From assembly GCA_947449735.1 (NCBI GenBank), contig CANFTB010000007.1, positions 1 through 64,000 of the forward strand: 64,000 nucleotides of DNA. Direction: 5' to 3'. Every line of letters starts with the position of its first letter. Positions within the stretch are counted from its first letter, which is position 1. Below the pieces are notes generated by a model. The model was not told the DNA's origin, searched no databases, and saw nothing but the letters and a program-made list of their open reading frames with translations. Below are positions 43,678 through 52,171 of this stretch, one piece after another. The DNA is from Chthoniobacteraceae bacterium. GTDB taxonomy: Bacteria; Verrucomicrobiota; Verrucomicrobiia; Chthoniobacterales; Chthoniobacteraceae. The translations under genes were made by a program, and so were the position numbers.

Positions 43678-45795
43678 TTACAAACGTTCCGTCATGGCGA
43701 CGAACGCTGCTTCGAGTTCCGCGACATGCCTTCGCGCGTCGCACCAGTGCGTACGCACCTTCTCGCGCAAACCGCGCCTCACCTCCGCGAGCCTGGGCAG
43801 GTTGCCGGCCAGCCTGCGGACGGTCTCAACATATGCGTCTTCCGTGTCCGCGACGAACTCGGGCAACTCCATGCGCCTCAGGATGGACCCGGCGGCCCGC
43901 GCCGGCGGCGTGTTCCCCTCCAGAGTCACACACGGCACACCCATCCAGGATGAAAGCATCGTCACGGTCAGCCCGTTGTAGGGAAAAGGATCCAGAGCCA
44001 AATCAATCCGGTGATGCTCGGCCAAAAACTCCGGCAGCGCCTTGCGCCGCACCTCAATAAAACGACCGGCGCCCACTCCGAGTTCCCCCATTCGCTCGAT
44101 GAAGTGGTTTCCCTGGCGTCCGAAAAACAAAAACCGGGAATCGGGCAAAGCCGTGAGCACGCGCGCCCAAAGCGCCCGCACACCCTCGGTGACCTTTTCA
44201 AGGTCGTTGGTGCAACCAAGAACCAAAGGAGAACCCGAGAGCGCCGGAAGCGGATTGACGGCAGGAGCCTGAGACGGTGGTTGAAAAACGAGGGGGCCGC
44301 TTTCGAGCCGCACAAGCTTCTCTGAATTAAAAGACTCGGAACAACCCACCGGGTCCAAAAACGAGTCGGTGATGCGGTAGTCCACCGAGGCAAGGCCGGT
44401 GGTCTGCTGGAGGCCGACCATCGTCACCTGCACTGGCGCAGGCCGCAGGGCAAACGCAGGCAGACGGTTCTCGGCGGTGTGGCTGGACAGGTCCACGAGG
44501 ACATCTATGCCGTCCTCCCGGATGGCTTTTGCAAGGTCGCGCGCAGACAGGTGCCCGACGGACCGCCAGTGCGAGGCGAGCGACCTGAGCTTTTTTGCCA
44601 CAGCATCCTCCTGAGGGCGTGTCATGTAGCAAAAAACCTCGAAGCGCTTCCTGTCATGCATCCGCAGGAGGGGTTCGACAAAGAAGGCGACCGAATGATT
44701 CCGGAAATCGCCGGAAACATATCCGATCCGCAACCGGCGCCGCCCGGTCTGCCAGTTGGAAGAAGCCACCGGATCCAGCGGCATCACAGGCTGCTCAAAC
44801 TTGGCAGCGTAAGCCTTGTACTCCGCAAATCGCGCGGCCAGGTCCGGCGCCTCAACATAATTGAGAGCCGCGAGCAGTTGACTGTGCAGAGCAGCGTCCG
44901 AGGGATGCTTCTCCACGGCAGCACGCAGCGTGGCGATGGCCTCCGGCTGCCTCCCAGATTGAAGCTGCGCGGCGGCAAGAAACTTGAACGGGGCGGCGCT
45001 TTCCGGCCGGACGTCCGCGGCCTTGTGAAAGGCCTCCACCGCGGCGTCTGTCAGGTCGAGCCCTAGCAATTCCACCCCCAGCTGCATCCGGGCGTCGAAG
45101 TGCCTCGGATTGATTTGCAACGCGCTTTTGAGGCAGGAGGCTGCCTCCGCCGAGCGCGCCATGAGCGAAAGCGTCAGCCCCAGTTGATAAAAGGCGTCTT
45201 CATCGTGGGGCGCCAGCGAGACTGCGTCCCGAAATGCGGAACACGCCCGTTCCATTCTTCCCAGCTGCCTTAGCGCTGTTCCGTAGAGGTTGAAGAAGCG
45301 CAGGGAGCCCCTGCCCGCTCGAAGATTTTTCTCCAACAACGCCAGGGCGTCGCCCGGCCGTTTATCTTGGAGCAACTGTCCGGCCTCCGGCAACCCCGCG
45401 GGTTCCAGCGCGTTGCTTCTCCGCCTGAACTCAGCGCCTGCGCCGGGATCGTTGAAGCCATCCATGATCCGCGCAAGCATCGCCAAAAGAGCAGGCTCGT
45501 CTCCGATGCCTTCAAGCGCCCGCGCGGCATGGGGGGCTGCGGCGGCGAAATCCTTCCTACGCAGGCAGGAGGCCGCAAGCCTCCGATGGGCCTCAAAACA
45601 ATCGGGAGCCTTTTGAACCGCCTGCCGGAACAGATCCGCCCCGCCATCCAGATCCCCCAAAAGACACGCCAGCAGCCCTATTTCGCTTAGAAGCGCACCG
45701 TCCTCGGGGAATTTTGCCAAAAGCTGGGAGTAAACCGCCACAGCCTCCCGATACTTGCCCTTCTCCAAAAGGGCCCTGGCCGTCTCCATTCGCAT
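43678..45795 (-). CDS. TPR / O-GlcNAc-transferase-like (SPINDLY family) protein
   Basis: 705 residues. The first ~340 residues are tetratricopeptide repeats (for example LLEKGKYREAVAVYSQLLAKFP and AFYQLGLTLSLMARSAEAAS). The C-terminal ~350 match glycosyltransferase family 41: LRIGYVSGDFRNHSVAFFVEPLL with the family histidine, VLVDLSSHTAENRLPAFALRPAPVQ-type segment, GCTNDLEKVTEGV, FIEVRRKALPEFL, DLALDPFPYNGLTVTMLSSWMGVP. It would transfer a sugar to Ser/Thr of proteins or to a glycan. It is the last gene of a tight minus-strand group: 9 bases separate it from the small membrane protein gene. Bacterial GT41 targets are mostly unknown. Confidence 0.9.
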   Translation of the reverse strand: MRMETARALLEKGKYREAVAVYSQLLAKFPEDGALLSEIGLLACLLGDLDGGADLFRQAVQKAPDCFEAHRRLAASCLRRKDFAAAAPHAARALEGIGDEPALLAMLARIMDGFNDPGAGAEFRRRSNALEPAGLPEAGQLLQDKRPGDALALLEKNLRAGRGSLRFFNLYGTALRQLGRMERACSAFRDAVSLAPHDEDAFYQLGLTLSLMARSAEAASCLKSALQINPRHFDARMQLGVELLGLDLTDAAVEAFHKAADVRPESAAPFKFLAAAQLQSGRQPEAIATLRAAVEKHPSDAALHSQLLAALNYVEAPDLAARFAEYKAYAAKFEQPVMPLDPVASSNWQTGRRRLRIGYVSGDFRNHSVAFFVEPLLRMHDRKRFEVFCYMTRPQEDAVAKKLRSLASHWRSVGHLSARDLAKAIREDGIDVLVDLSSHTAENRLPAFALRPAPVQVTMVGLQQTTGLASVDYRITDSFLDPVGCSESFNSEKLVRLESGPLVFQPPSQAPAVNPLPALSGSPLVLGCTNDLEKVTEGVRALWARVLTALPDSRFLFFGRQGNHFIERMGELGVGAGRFIEVRRKALPEFLAEHHRIDLALDPFPYNGLTVTMLSSWMGVPCVTLEGNTPPARAAGSILRRMELPEFVADTEDAYVETVRRLAGNLPRLAEVRRGLREKVRTHWCDARRHVAELEAAFVAMTERL

Positions 45796-45804
45796 GGAAC
45801 CCGA

Positions 45805-46431
45805 CTAACCTCCGTTCTCACTTTTGCGCAAGGCATCCTTGACCGCGGCTTCCCATCTTCCCCAGTCCTCCCCGAAATTTGCGTCGAGCAGAAACGCGAG
45901 CGTGGTCTTGGCCGTCTCGGCCATCGGATGCTTTGGCGTCTGGGCGGCGGCCAGCAGCACGGGAAGCTTCACCGCGTCAGGCCGGTTCAGGCTTTCGGCA
46001 ACAATGACCTCCTGGAATCCGGGGTCGAGCTGCACATTCCGAACGTAGGGCATGACCGAAAGATAGTCCTTGTCCGCGATCAGGTTGGCGATGTGCCGTG
46101 CGCTCTCGAGCTGCCCGGGCCCCGGCATCGAAGGCACCTGCTGGAGCAGCAGCTTCGCGATCGCCGCTGGCTCGGCATTCGAGCGCAAGGCCTCGTCGAT
46201 CTTGATCTCCCAAAGCGGCACCTCCTCAGGTTTCGGCATGTCCGCCGGCTTTCCCGCAGACGCCGGCGTCTGGGACTCGGCGCCCACGACCAGCGCAGGA
46301 GTTTCCGGCGCCGCGTCATGCTTCTCCACGCCCGCACTCACGCCTGAGGGGTGGTCGTTGCGCCCGAGATACCATAGCGCGGTCGCCATAACCACGAGGA
46401 GCACTGCGAGAACAATCTTTTTGGGTTTCAT
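45805..46431 (-). CDS. Small membrane-anchored protein of unknown function
   Basis: 208 residues that I do not recognise. An N-terminal membrane anchor or uncleaved signal (IVLAVLLVVMATALWYLG, residues 5-22) is followed by a Pro/Ala/Glu-rich stretch (about 25-75) and a helical, acidic C-terminal domain (LLLQQVPSMPGPGQLESA, LAAAQTPKHPMAETAKTTLAFLL). It has no cysteines after the anchor and no enzyme motif. It is encoded between the glycosyltransferase (5 bases upstream) and the TPR/OGT gene (9 bases downstream), so it belongs to the same transcript and may scaffold those enzymes at the membrane. That role is inference. Confidence 0.75.
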   Translation of the reverse strand: MKPKKIVLAVLLVVMATALWYLGRNDHPSGVSAGVEKHDAAPETPALVVGAESQTPASAGKPADMPKPEEVPLWEIKIDEALRSNAEPAAIAKLLLQQVPSMPGPGQLESARHIANLIADKDYLSVMPYVRNVQLDPGFQEVIVAESLNRPDAVKLPVLLAAAQTPKHPMAETAKTTLAFLLDANFGEDWGRWEAAVKDALRKSENGG

Positions 46432-46436
46432 AAAAA

Positions 46437-47609
46437 CTAGATGCCTGCGCGCTTTAACAACGAATCAAGAACCTTGGTCGCCTCGAAAACCTCCGCTGCG
46501 ATCTCGTACGCCGCCTTGCAATGCGCCGCGTAGTCCAAATTGATCGAACGCACCGCCTCCGCAATGTCATCCAGCGTCTTGAAGGCAAGCAGCCCCTTCT
46601 CTCCGCCGTACATTTTCGTGAAGAGCGTCTCCTGCGTGATCGCCGGCCGCCCGCAGGCCAGGTAGCAGGCCGTGCGGTCGCTGAACCATCCGGTGTTCAA
46701 ACGGACGTACTGGTCCTTGGCCACGGTGAACTCGCCCTTGGATCCGCGGAGATAGTCGCAGTACTGGTGCATGTGGATCGAGATCGGATTCGGATCCGTG
46801 AACTCCCACTGGTTAGCCTGGAAGCGCTTCAGGGCGTGCTCGTCCTTGATCTCCGTGGCCAGTTCAAAGGGCTCGCCCGAGCGCACGGGCGCCTCCACAA
46901 ACTTCAGAAACTCCAGCGACTTGCTCCACAGGTAGTTGCTGCCCCGCCAGACCACGTCCTTGCGTCCGCTCGTGTTCCAGTTCGCCACCGAGGTGAACCT
47001 GGCACCCGGCCGGGGCGCTCCGTCCGTGCGCCAAAAGTCGGTCACCACCGGCTGGCGCGTCGGCAGCCAGCGCACGCCGTGGGTCGGCACTGCGAAATCT
47101 GGAGTGCCCACGAGTTCACCGAAGGTAAACAAGGCGTGGTGCTGTTTCAAATACTCCGGCACCCGGCCGCCGTCATTGTCGATCTTCATCTGCTCCACCC
47201 CGGGATCGCTCTCGACGTAGATCATACGGTCGCTCTTGAGCAAATCCTCGTTCATCTCCTGAGCCCCGCACACATTCAGAATGGCGTCGGCCTCCAGATA
47301 CAGCTCCCGGACCTTCGAAAGTGGCAAACCGGCGCACTCCGGGGTCTTGAGATACCGGGCGCAGTAGGCCCAACGCCCCTCAAATCCAAATTCACGGGCA
47401 AGTTGGTCGAGAATCTTCGCGGCATAGCGGTAGCTCTCGTTCACCTCGTACGCCACCGGATCGTAGGGCAGTCGCGCAGAGTCCTCGATGTAATACACCT
47501 CGTGCCCGAGCCGCTGCAGTCCGACGATGTAATGCACATGCTGCCACACCACGCCGGCGATCGGGCACCCGGCCATGAAGCCCATCACGATGATTTTTTT
47601 CTTCTGCAT
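46437..47609 (-). CDS. Putative GT-B-fold glycosyltransferase
   Basis: 390 residues. The start KKKIIVMGFMAGCPIAGVVWQHVHYIVGLQRLG looks like the N-terminal Rossmann domain of GT-B glycosyltransferases, with VYYIEDSARLPYDP next. The C-terminal half has RTACYLACGRPAITQETLFTKMYGGEKGLLAF and DDIAEAVRSI, similar to the donor-binding end of GT-B enzymes, where a bare-looking acceptor is flagged by a Phe/Tyr-acidic pair. No EX7E motif is obvious, so it is not a standard GT4. It sits in an operon with the OGT-like protein and upstream sugar-modifying genes. It could instead be a binding-only relative. Class moderately sure, specificity unknown. Confidence 0.6.
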   Translation of the reverse strand: MQKKKIIVMGFMAGCPIAGVVWQHVHYIVGLQRLGHEVYYIEDSARLPYDPVAYEVNESYRYAAKILDQLAREFGFEGRWAYCARYLKTPECAGLPLSKVRELYLEADAILNVCGAQEMNEDLLKSDRMIYVESDPGVEQMKIDNDGGRVPEYLKQHHALFTFGELVGTPDFAVPTHGVRWLPTRQPVVTDFWRTDGAPRPGARFTSVANWNTSGRKDVVWRGSNYLWSKSLEFLKFVEAPVRSGEPFELATEIKDEHALKRFQANQWEFTDPNPISIHMHQYCDYLRGSKGEFTVAKDQYVRLNTGWFSDRTACYLACGRPAITQETLFTKMYGGEKGLLAFKTLDDIAEAVRSINLDYAAHCKAAYEIAAEVFEATKVLDSLLKRAGI

Positions 47610-47687
47610 GCGGTTTCTCTTTCTGAGGGGTGATTACTACGGGGAACGGCGCCGCGCAAGGAGCGGAACACCGAAAAACAAGATTCT

Positions 47688-48275
47688 CTAGGTGAGCTCC
47701 TTAACCACCACGGCCGGATTCCCGGCCATGATTGTGTTCGCCGGCACGGAACGCGTCACCACGGCTCCCGCCGCAATGACCGCGTTGTCTCCTATGGTGA
47801 CTCCTTTTAAAATGACGGCGTTCAACCCGATCCAAACGTTGTCCCCAATTTTCACGGGGGCCGTTTTGATCTTAGGCCGCGCGGGCCGGTTCGGTAGATA
47901 CGGCGACAGAGCGAGGGCGTCCTGCCTGCGCTGGGCTGCATCAATGGGGTGATAATCGCCGTCCGCAATGGCCACGTTCCAGGAGATCAGGCAGTACGAG
48001 CCGATCTCCACGGATTCATCCGCCATGATCAACGCGCCGTTTAAGAGCGAATAGTCGCCCACGCGCACGTGCCCGTTCTCTCCGACCGAAAAAGAGCACC
48101 CGCAATAGCAGGACACATAATCCCCCAACTCCACGGCGGGCTGCTTGGTTCCTTTGAAGTTCTTAAAAATCTGGGCGCTTTCGATGTAGCAACCGGTGCC
48201 GAAGGTGACGTTCTCCGGAATCGGTTTCGGCCACCAGTCGTATTCCACATGCCTGTCGGGAAGGATGTTGCTCAT
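47688..48275 (-). CDS. Left-handed beta-helix acetyltransferase (hexapeptide repeat)
   Basis: 195 residues. Hexapeptide repeats run from about residue 45 on: VGDYSLLNGALIMADESVEIGSYCLISWNVAIADGD-like coils, then IGDNVWIGLNAVILKGVTI, GDNAVIAAGAVVTRSVPAN and the terminal TIMAGNPAVVVKEL. The pattern is that of the sugar/serine O-acetyltransferase family with the usual loop-out after the SW motif and a catalytic His near HPID. It acetylates a sugar or a glycan precursor with acetyl-CoA. It lies between the ABC exporter and the glycosyltransferase, each about 77 bases away. Confidence 0.85.
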   Translation of the reverse strand: MSNILPDRHVEYDWWPKPIPENVTFGTGCYIESAQIFKNFKGTKQPAVELGDYVSCYCGCSFSVGENGHVRVGDYSLLNGALIMADESVEIGSYCLISWNVAIADGDYHPIDAAQRRQDALALSPYLPNRPARPKIKTAPVKIGDNVWIGLNAVILKGVTIGDNAVIAAGAVVTRSVPANTIMAGNPAVVVKELT

Positions 48276-48352
48276 GGATTCGGGAAAAGTAGATGGATGA
48301 AAACCTGCTCTGGGCGGATCGCTGGGGTTGAACGGCGGTGGATATTGGCACG

Positions 48353-50182
48353 CTAGGAAACCGCTGCGGCTTGGGGGGCCGCCACCCCATGTTCCCCCAA
48401 ATTCGCGGAATGATAAAGCGCGGCGTAAAAACCTCCCCGCTGGACGAGTTCCGGCCCGCGCCCCTCCTCCACCACGCCCCCGGGGCCGAGCACGACAATC
48501 TTGTCGACGTTGTGGACCGTCGCGATCCGGTGGGTGACGATCAGCGTCGTGCGCCCGCGCATCAGCTCTTCGATCGTCTGCATGATTGCAGATTCCGTGG
48601 TCGGATCCAGAGCCGAGGTCGGCTCGTCCAAAAGCAGGATGGGCGCGTTTTTCAAAAAGGCCCGGGCAATGCCGATGCGCTGTCTCTGGCCGACGGACAG
48701 GTGGCCGCCCCGCTCGCCGACCTGGGCGGAGTACCCGCCGGGCATTGCCATGATAAAGTCGTGCGCCTGCGCGCGCTTGGCGGCCTCGATGATCTCAGCC
48801 TCGGTCGCGTTGGCCCGACCGTATGCGATGTTCTCGCGGACCGTGGTGGAAAACAAAAGCGTGTCCTGCAGCACGATCGAGATCTGGTCCCGAAGCGAGG
48901 CTTTCTTGATGTTCCGAAGGTCGCGACCGTCGAGCTTTACGCAGCCCTCGTCCGGGTCGTAGAAGCGCGGTACCAGCGAGAGCAGGGTGCTCTTCCCGGC
49001 GCCCGTCGCCCCGACGAACGCCACGGTCTGTCCGGGGGCGATGTGCAGGTTGACCCCCGATATGATGCGCCGCTCGGGCGTGTAGCCGAACGCGACATTC
49101 TCACAATCGATCTCCCCCCTGGCGCCGCTGATGGCGACGGCATCCGAACGGTCGGGAACATCATTCCCGTGGTCCAGAACCTCAAAACAGCGGCGCGCGG
49201 CGCCGGCGGCCCGCTCTAAATCCCAACCCACCGCGGTGATGGAATCGATGGGCTGGTAGAGGCAGTTCATGTACTGCGTGATGTTCATGAGGCTCATGAT
49301 CGAGAGCGCCCCGCCCAGGACGTGGTTGCCGCCCATCCAGCAGACGGCCGCCATGCTGGCCATGAGCAGCGTGGCCGTGATCATCGAACTGTACATCGCG
49401 GTGTACTGCATGTGCACCTTGGCCGCCAGACTCTCCCTAGCCGCCACGTTAAACTGCTCCACCTCATGCGATTCCCTGCCGAAAGCCTGCACCATCTTCA
49501 CCGAGCTGATACCCTCCTGCGCCTGGCTGAGCACGGCGCTTTCCTTTTCCGAGATCCTCGTCGAATTGTCCCGGATGCGCTGCGCAAAGACCCGGAAAGT
49601 GATCACCATCAGAGGGACGACACAGAGGGCCAGAAGCGTCAGCTTCTGGTCCAGCAGCCACATGGCCGCAACGTAACTGACGAGATCCTTGGCGCTCTGG
49701 AAGAGGAAGATGAACTTGGAATAAAAGGTCTCCAGCGACTGCGAGTCGTAGGCCACCCGGAACGTGGAGTCCGAACTCCGCCGTGCGTCGTGATACTTCA
49801 AGGGCAGCACGTGCAGGTGGCTGTAGAGATCCGTGCGCAGCGACAGCAAGCCCTGCAGGCCCACCTTGTAAAACATCATCTGGGTCACCACGTTGATCCA
49901 AGCAGACAACAGATGCAGCACGACGATGGAAAGACTGCAGCCCACGACGATCTGAGGGAGCGTCCACTGCGCAAGCGAGTAAGAAAAGAAGTCGCCAAAC
50001 CGCAAGACAAGCCCGTGCTCAGGCTTCGTCATCGAGGGAAGGACCTCAGCCAGCAAAAACGAAATCGGCAGCGGCTTTAACAGGTTGAACGGAGTCTGAA
50101 GCACCGTGCAAATCGTCGCCACCAGGGTCGGCCACCAGTAGGGCAGATAATATCCAAAAACTCTGCGGTAAATTGCGAACAT
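48353..50182 (-). CDS. ABC exporter, MsbA/lipid-linked type (TMD-NBD fusion)
   Basis: 609 residues. Six membrane helices in residues 1-330 (for example YYLPYWWPTLVATICTVLQ, LPQIVVGCSLSIVVLHLLSAW, YSSMITATLLMASMAAVCWMG) form the permease half. The ATPase half has Walker A GATGAGKST, the Q-loop ISIVLQDTLLFSTTV, signature LSVGQRQR (Val for the usual Gly), Walker B ILLLDEPTSALD and the H-loop VTHR. Half-size exporters of this type move lipids, lipid-linked glycans or peptides across the inner membrane. First gene of the glycan cluster, so a lipid-linked glycan is the likely cargo. Confidence 0.93.
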   Translation of the reverse strand: MFAIYRRVFGYYLPYWWPTLVATICTVLQTPFNLLKPLPISFLLAEVLPSMTKPEHGLVLRFGDFFSYSLAQWTLPQIVVGCSLSIVVLHLLSAWINVVTQMMFYKVGLQGLLSLRTDLYSHLHVLPLKYHDARRSSDSTFRVAYDSQSLETFYSKFIFLFQSAKDLVSYVAAMWLLDQKLTLLALCVVPLMVITFRVFAQRIRDNSTRISEKESAVLSQAQEGISSVKMVQAFGRESHEVEQFNVAARESLAAKVHMQYTAMYSSMITATLLMASMAAVCWMGGNHVLGGALSIMSLMNITQYMNCLYQPIDSITAVGWDLERAAGAARRCFEVLDHGNDVPDRSDAVAISGARGEIDCENVAFGYTPERRIISGVNLHIAPGQTVAFVGATGAGKSTLLSLVPRFYDPDEGCVKLDGRDLRNIKKASLRDQISIVLQDTLLFSTTVRENIAYGRANATEAEIIEAAKRAQAHDFIMAMPGGYSAQVGERGGHLSVGQRQRIGIARAFLKNAPILLLDEPTSALDPTTESAIMQTIEELMRGRTTLIVTHRIATVHNVDKIVVLGPGGVVEEGRGPELVQRGGFYAALYHSANLGEHGVAAPQAAAVS

Positions 50183-50286
50183 GGCGGGTTCTGGGGACTC
50201 GACTGAAATGAGTAAAACTCAGCGAACCGTCCTGCGGTTCCGGTGAAAAAAGGGGTGGTTTGAAGCGTGGAAACGAACCCTCAGCC

Positions 50287-50844
50287 CTAGATTAAACCAA
50301 GCTTCATCTTGCCCACCTCGCTGATCATCGACTGGTTCCACGCGGGATCCCAGACCACCTCCACCTGCGCCTCGCCCACCCCCGGGATCGCGAGAATCTT
50401 CTGCTCCGCTTCGCGCGCAATCACAGGGCCCATTCCACAGCCCGGCGCCGTGAGCGTCATCTTGATCTGCACCTTGGCGGGGGTTCCCTCCGGCTGTTCC
50501 ACAACGCAGTCGTACACCAGCCCAAGATCCACAATATTAACGGGGATCTCCGGATCGTAGCAGGTCTTCAACGCCCCCCAAACAGACTCCGTATCCACCG
50601 CCACGTTTGCCACCTCCCCCTCGGCCTCCTCGCCACGCTTGGCAAGCAGAGACTCCAGCCCCAGGGCGTCCGCGTTCTCGTCCGTGATGCGGGCCAGTCC
50701 GTCGGCGGTGGCCACGGTGTAGCTCCCTCCCAACGCCTGCGTCAAAAGAACGGTGGACCCCTTCGGCAGGACGATCGCCTCCCCGCTGGGGATGCGTATG
50801 GCCTCGCAGTCGCGGGAAAGGACTTTTTCGGTGTTTTCGTGCAT
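50287..50844 (-). CDS. sufT: Fe-S cluster assembly protein SufT (MIP18/DUF59 family)
   Basis: 185 residues. The N-terminal ~90 residues (LSRDCEAIRIPSGEAIVLPKG, VLLTQALGGSYTV) are the SufT-specific extension. The C-terminal ~95 are the MIP18/DUF59 domain: DPEIPVNIVDLGLVYD, MTLTAPGCGMGPVI with the conserved Cys, and VEVVWDPAWNQSMISE. SufT helps mature Fe-S proteins. It is the last gene of a three-gene minus-strand unit and starts 30 bases after the IscU-like scaffold gene. Confidence 0.93.
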   Translation of the reverse strand: MHENTEKVLSRDCEAIRIPSGEAIVLPKGSTVLLTQALGGSYTVATADGLARITDENADALGLESLLAKRGEEAEGEVANVAVDTESVWGALKTCYDPEIPVNIVDLGLVYDCVVEQPEGTPAKVQIKMTLTAPGCGMGPVIAREAEQKILAIPGVGEAQVEVVWDPAWNQSMISEVGKMKLGLI

Positions 50845-50874
50845 GGATATAAAAGGAGTGGCTGCGCTGCGAAA

Positions 50875-51393
50875 CTAGGCGGACGGCTTCTTGAAAATAA
50901 TCTGGGGCTTGCCGCCCGAGCTGTCGCGTGGCTGAAAACTGTCGCGCAGAGTCGGACTGGGCGCGGAATGGGCGGCGTCCGCAGGCTTTACCAGTGCGGC
51001 AACCGCCTCCGGCATCGCAGGCTGTGGCTCCAACGCGGAGCGCAGGGCGCTTTCCACCAACTGGGCGCAGTGAATCTTCATCGGCGGCAAAGCCCCGAGG
51101 GGGGCGGAAAGGTCTCCCCCCGACATCGAGAGCGCCTCCTCCACCGTCTTCCCGGACAGCAGCTCGGTGGCGACGCTCGCCACCGCAATCGCGGTCTCGC
51201 AGCCAAAAGTCTGGAACGTCGCGCGGTCGATCACCTTGCGCCCACTCGAGTCCTCCTTGAACTTCACCCACATCCGCAGCATGTCCCCGCACCCCGCCGA
51301 ACCCGCGGTGCCCACTGAGTCGGCGTCAGTCATCTCCCCCAGATTTCTGGGATGCGCAACGGCGTCCTCTATCCTCTTTTGCAAATCACTCAT
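50875..51393 (-). CDS. IscU/NifU-like Fe-S scaffold protein with C-terminal extension
   Basis: 172 residues. The first ~125 match the IscU/NifU N-terminal fold with all three ligand cysteines: GSAGCGDMLR (with the Asp of the site), TFGCETAIA and KIHCAQL. It would assemble a 2Fe-2S or 4Fe-4S cluster and pass it on. The last ~45 residues (Pro/Ala/Ser-rich, ending SGGKPQIIFKKPS) are an extension I do not recognise. It is encoded between the rhodanese-fusion gene and sufT. No cysteine desulfurase gene is nearby. Confidence 0.92.
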   Translation of the reverse strand: MSDLQKRIEDAVAHPRNLGEMTDADSVGTAGSAGCGDMLRMWVKFKEDSSGRKVIDRATFQTFGCETAIAVASVATELLSGKTVEEALSMSGGDLSAPLGALPPMKIHCAQLVESALRSALEPQPAMPEAVAALVKPADAAHSAPSPTLRDSFQPRDSSGGKPQIIFKKPSA

Positions 51394-51439
51394 TGGTTTT
51401 CAGAAATCGCGATACGGCAAGCCCTACGCGGCGGGTGAC

Positions 51440-51985
51440 TCAGGCGAGTTCGTAGCGGGGGAGCGAAGTGTCGATATCGCAGCTCCAGGCGTCGATGCCG
51501 CCGCGCAAACTGCGCACATTGTCCATTCCATGGCCCGCAAAATACGCAGCCGCGTCCATGCTCCGCACCCCGTGGTGGCAGACAAAAATAATCTCCTTGG
51601 AACGGTCCCAGCCCGAGATTTGATGCATCAACTCCTCGTTGAAAAGCACGGCACCCGGAATATGGACGGCGTTAAACTCCTCCCCCGAGCGGATGTCCAC
51701 TAGGACTGCGGAACCGGAATCCAGGCGCTCCTTGGCCTGGGCCGGGGTCACCTCCATCTTTGCATCGGCGTCGCGCGCCTGCCCCAGAAAACCGATCACC
51801 TCGGAAACATCCAGCCCGCCGTTGCGTTCGCAAACCTGCTCCAGGGTCTCTTCTCCGTGAAACCCGCAGCTCGAACAGCCTCCAATATGGTAGCCTCGAA
51901 AAAGAGCACGCTGCACCCCGGGGAAGAGGGAAACCAGCTCCTGCATGGTCATCGCGGAAGTAATCGTGGGTGAATTTTCGGACAT
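51440..51985 (-). CDS. DUF1858-like / rhodanese fusion protein
   Basis: 181 residues. The N-terminal ~70 residues (MTMQELVSLFPGVQRALF, GCSSCGFHGEETLEQVCERNG) resemble the DUF1858 / ScdA-N domain with a CxxC pair. The C-terminal rhodanese domain (about 80-175) has VLVDIRSGEEFNAVHIPGAV and the active-site loop CHHGVRS with the catalytic Cys. Rhodanese proteins transfer sulfane sulfur. Placed first in an operon with an IscU-like scaffold and SufT, it could feed sulfur to the scaffold; this is inference. No metal ligand set beyond the CxxC is clear. Confidence 0.88.
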   Translation of the reverse strand: MSENSPTITSAMTMQELVSLFPGVQRALFRGYHIGGCSSCGFHGEETLEQVCERNGGLDVSEVIGFLGQARDADAKMEVTPAQAKERLDSGSAVLVDIRSGEEFNAVHIPGAVLFNEELMHQISGWDRSKEIIFVCHHGVRSMDAAAYFAGHGMDNVRSLRGGIDAWSCDIDTSLPRYELA

Positions 51986-52171
51986 AAAAGTAATCTATTC
52001 TCTCCGAAGACCGCTGACAACGCATGGAAAAAGTTTAAACAGCGTCGGCTCCCCCGATCCCCGACCCACATCCGTCCTTTGCCGCACGTTTCGGATCAAA
52101 AAGGGCCGTTTTCGCCCCGTCCCGTCCAAACCCGCTTGACCCCGCAAGCGCACGCCCGAGTATAACCCGAA

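Noticed and set aside
48353-50182. Peptide bacteriocin exporter with a protease domain
   Set aside because: There is no N-terminal C39 peptidase domain; the protein starts directly with the first membrane helix.
50223-50239. GAACCG/CGGTTC hairpin as a terminator of sufT
   Set aside because: The stem is only 6 bp and no T-tract follows on the minus strand.
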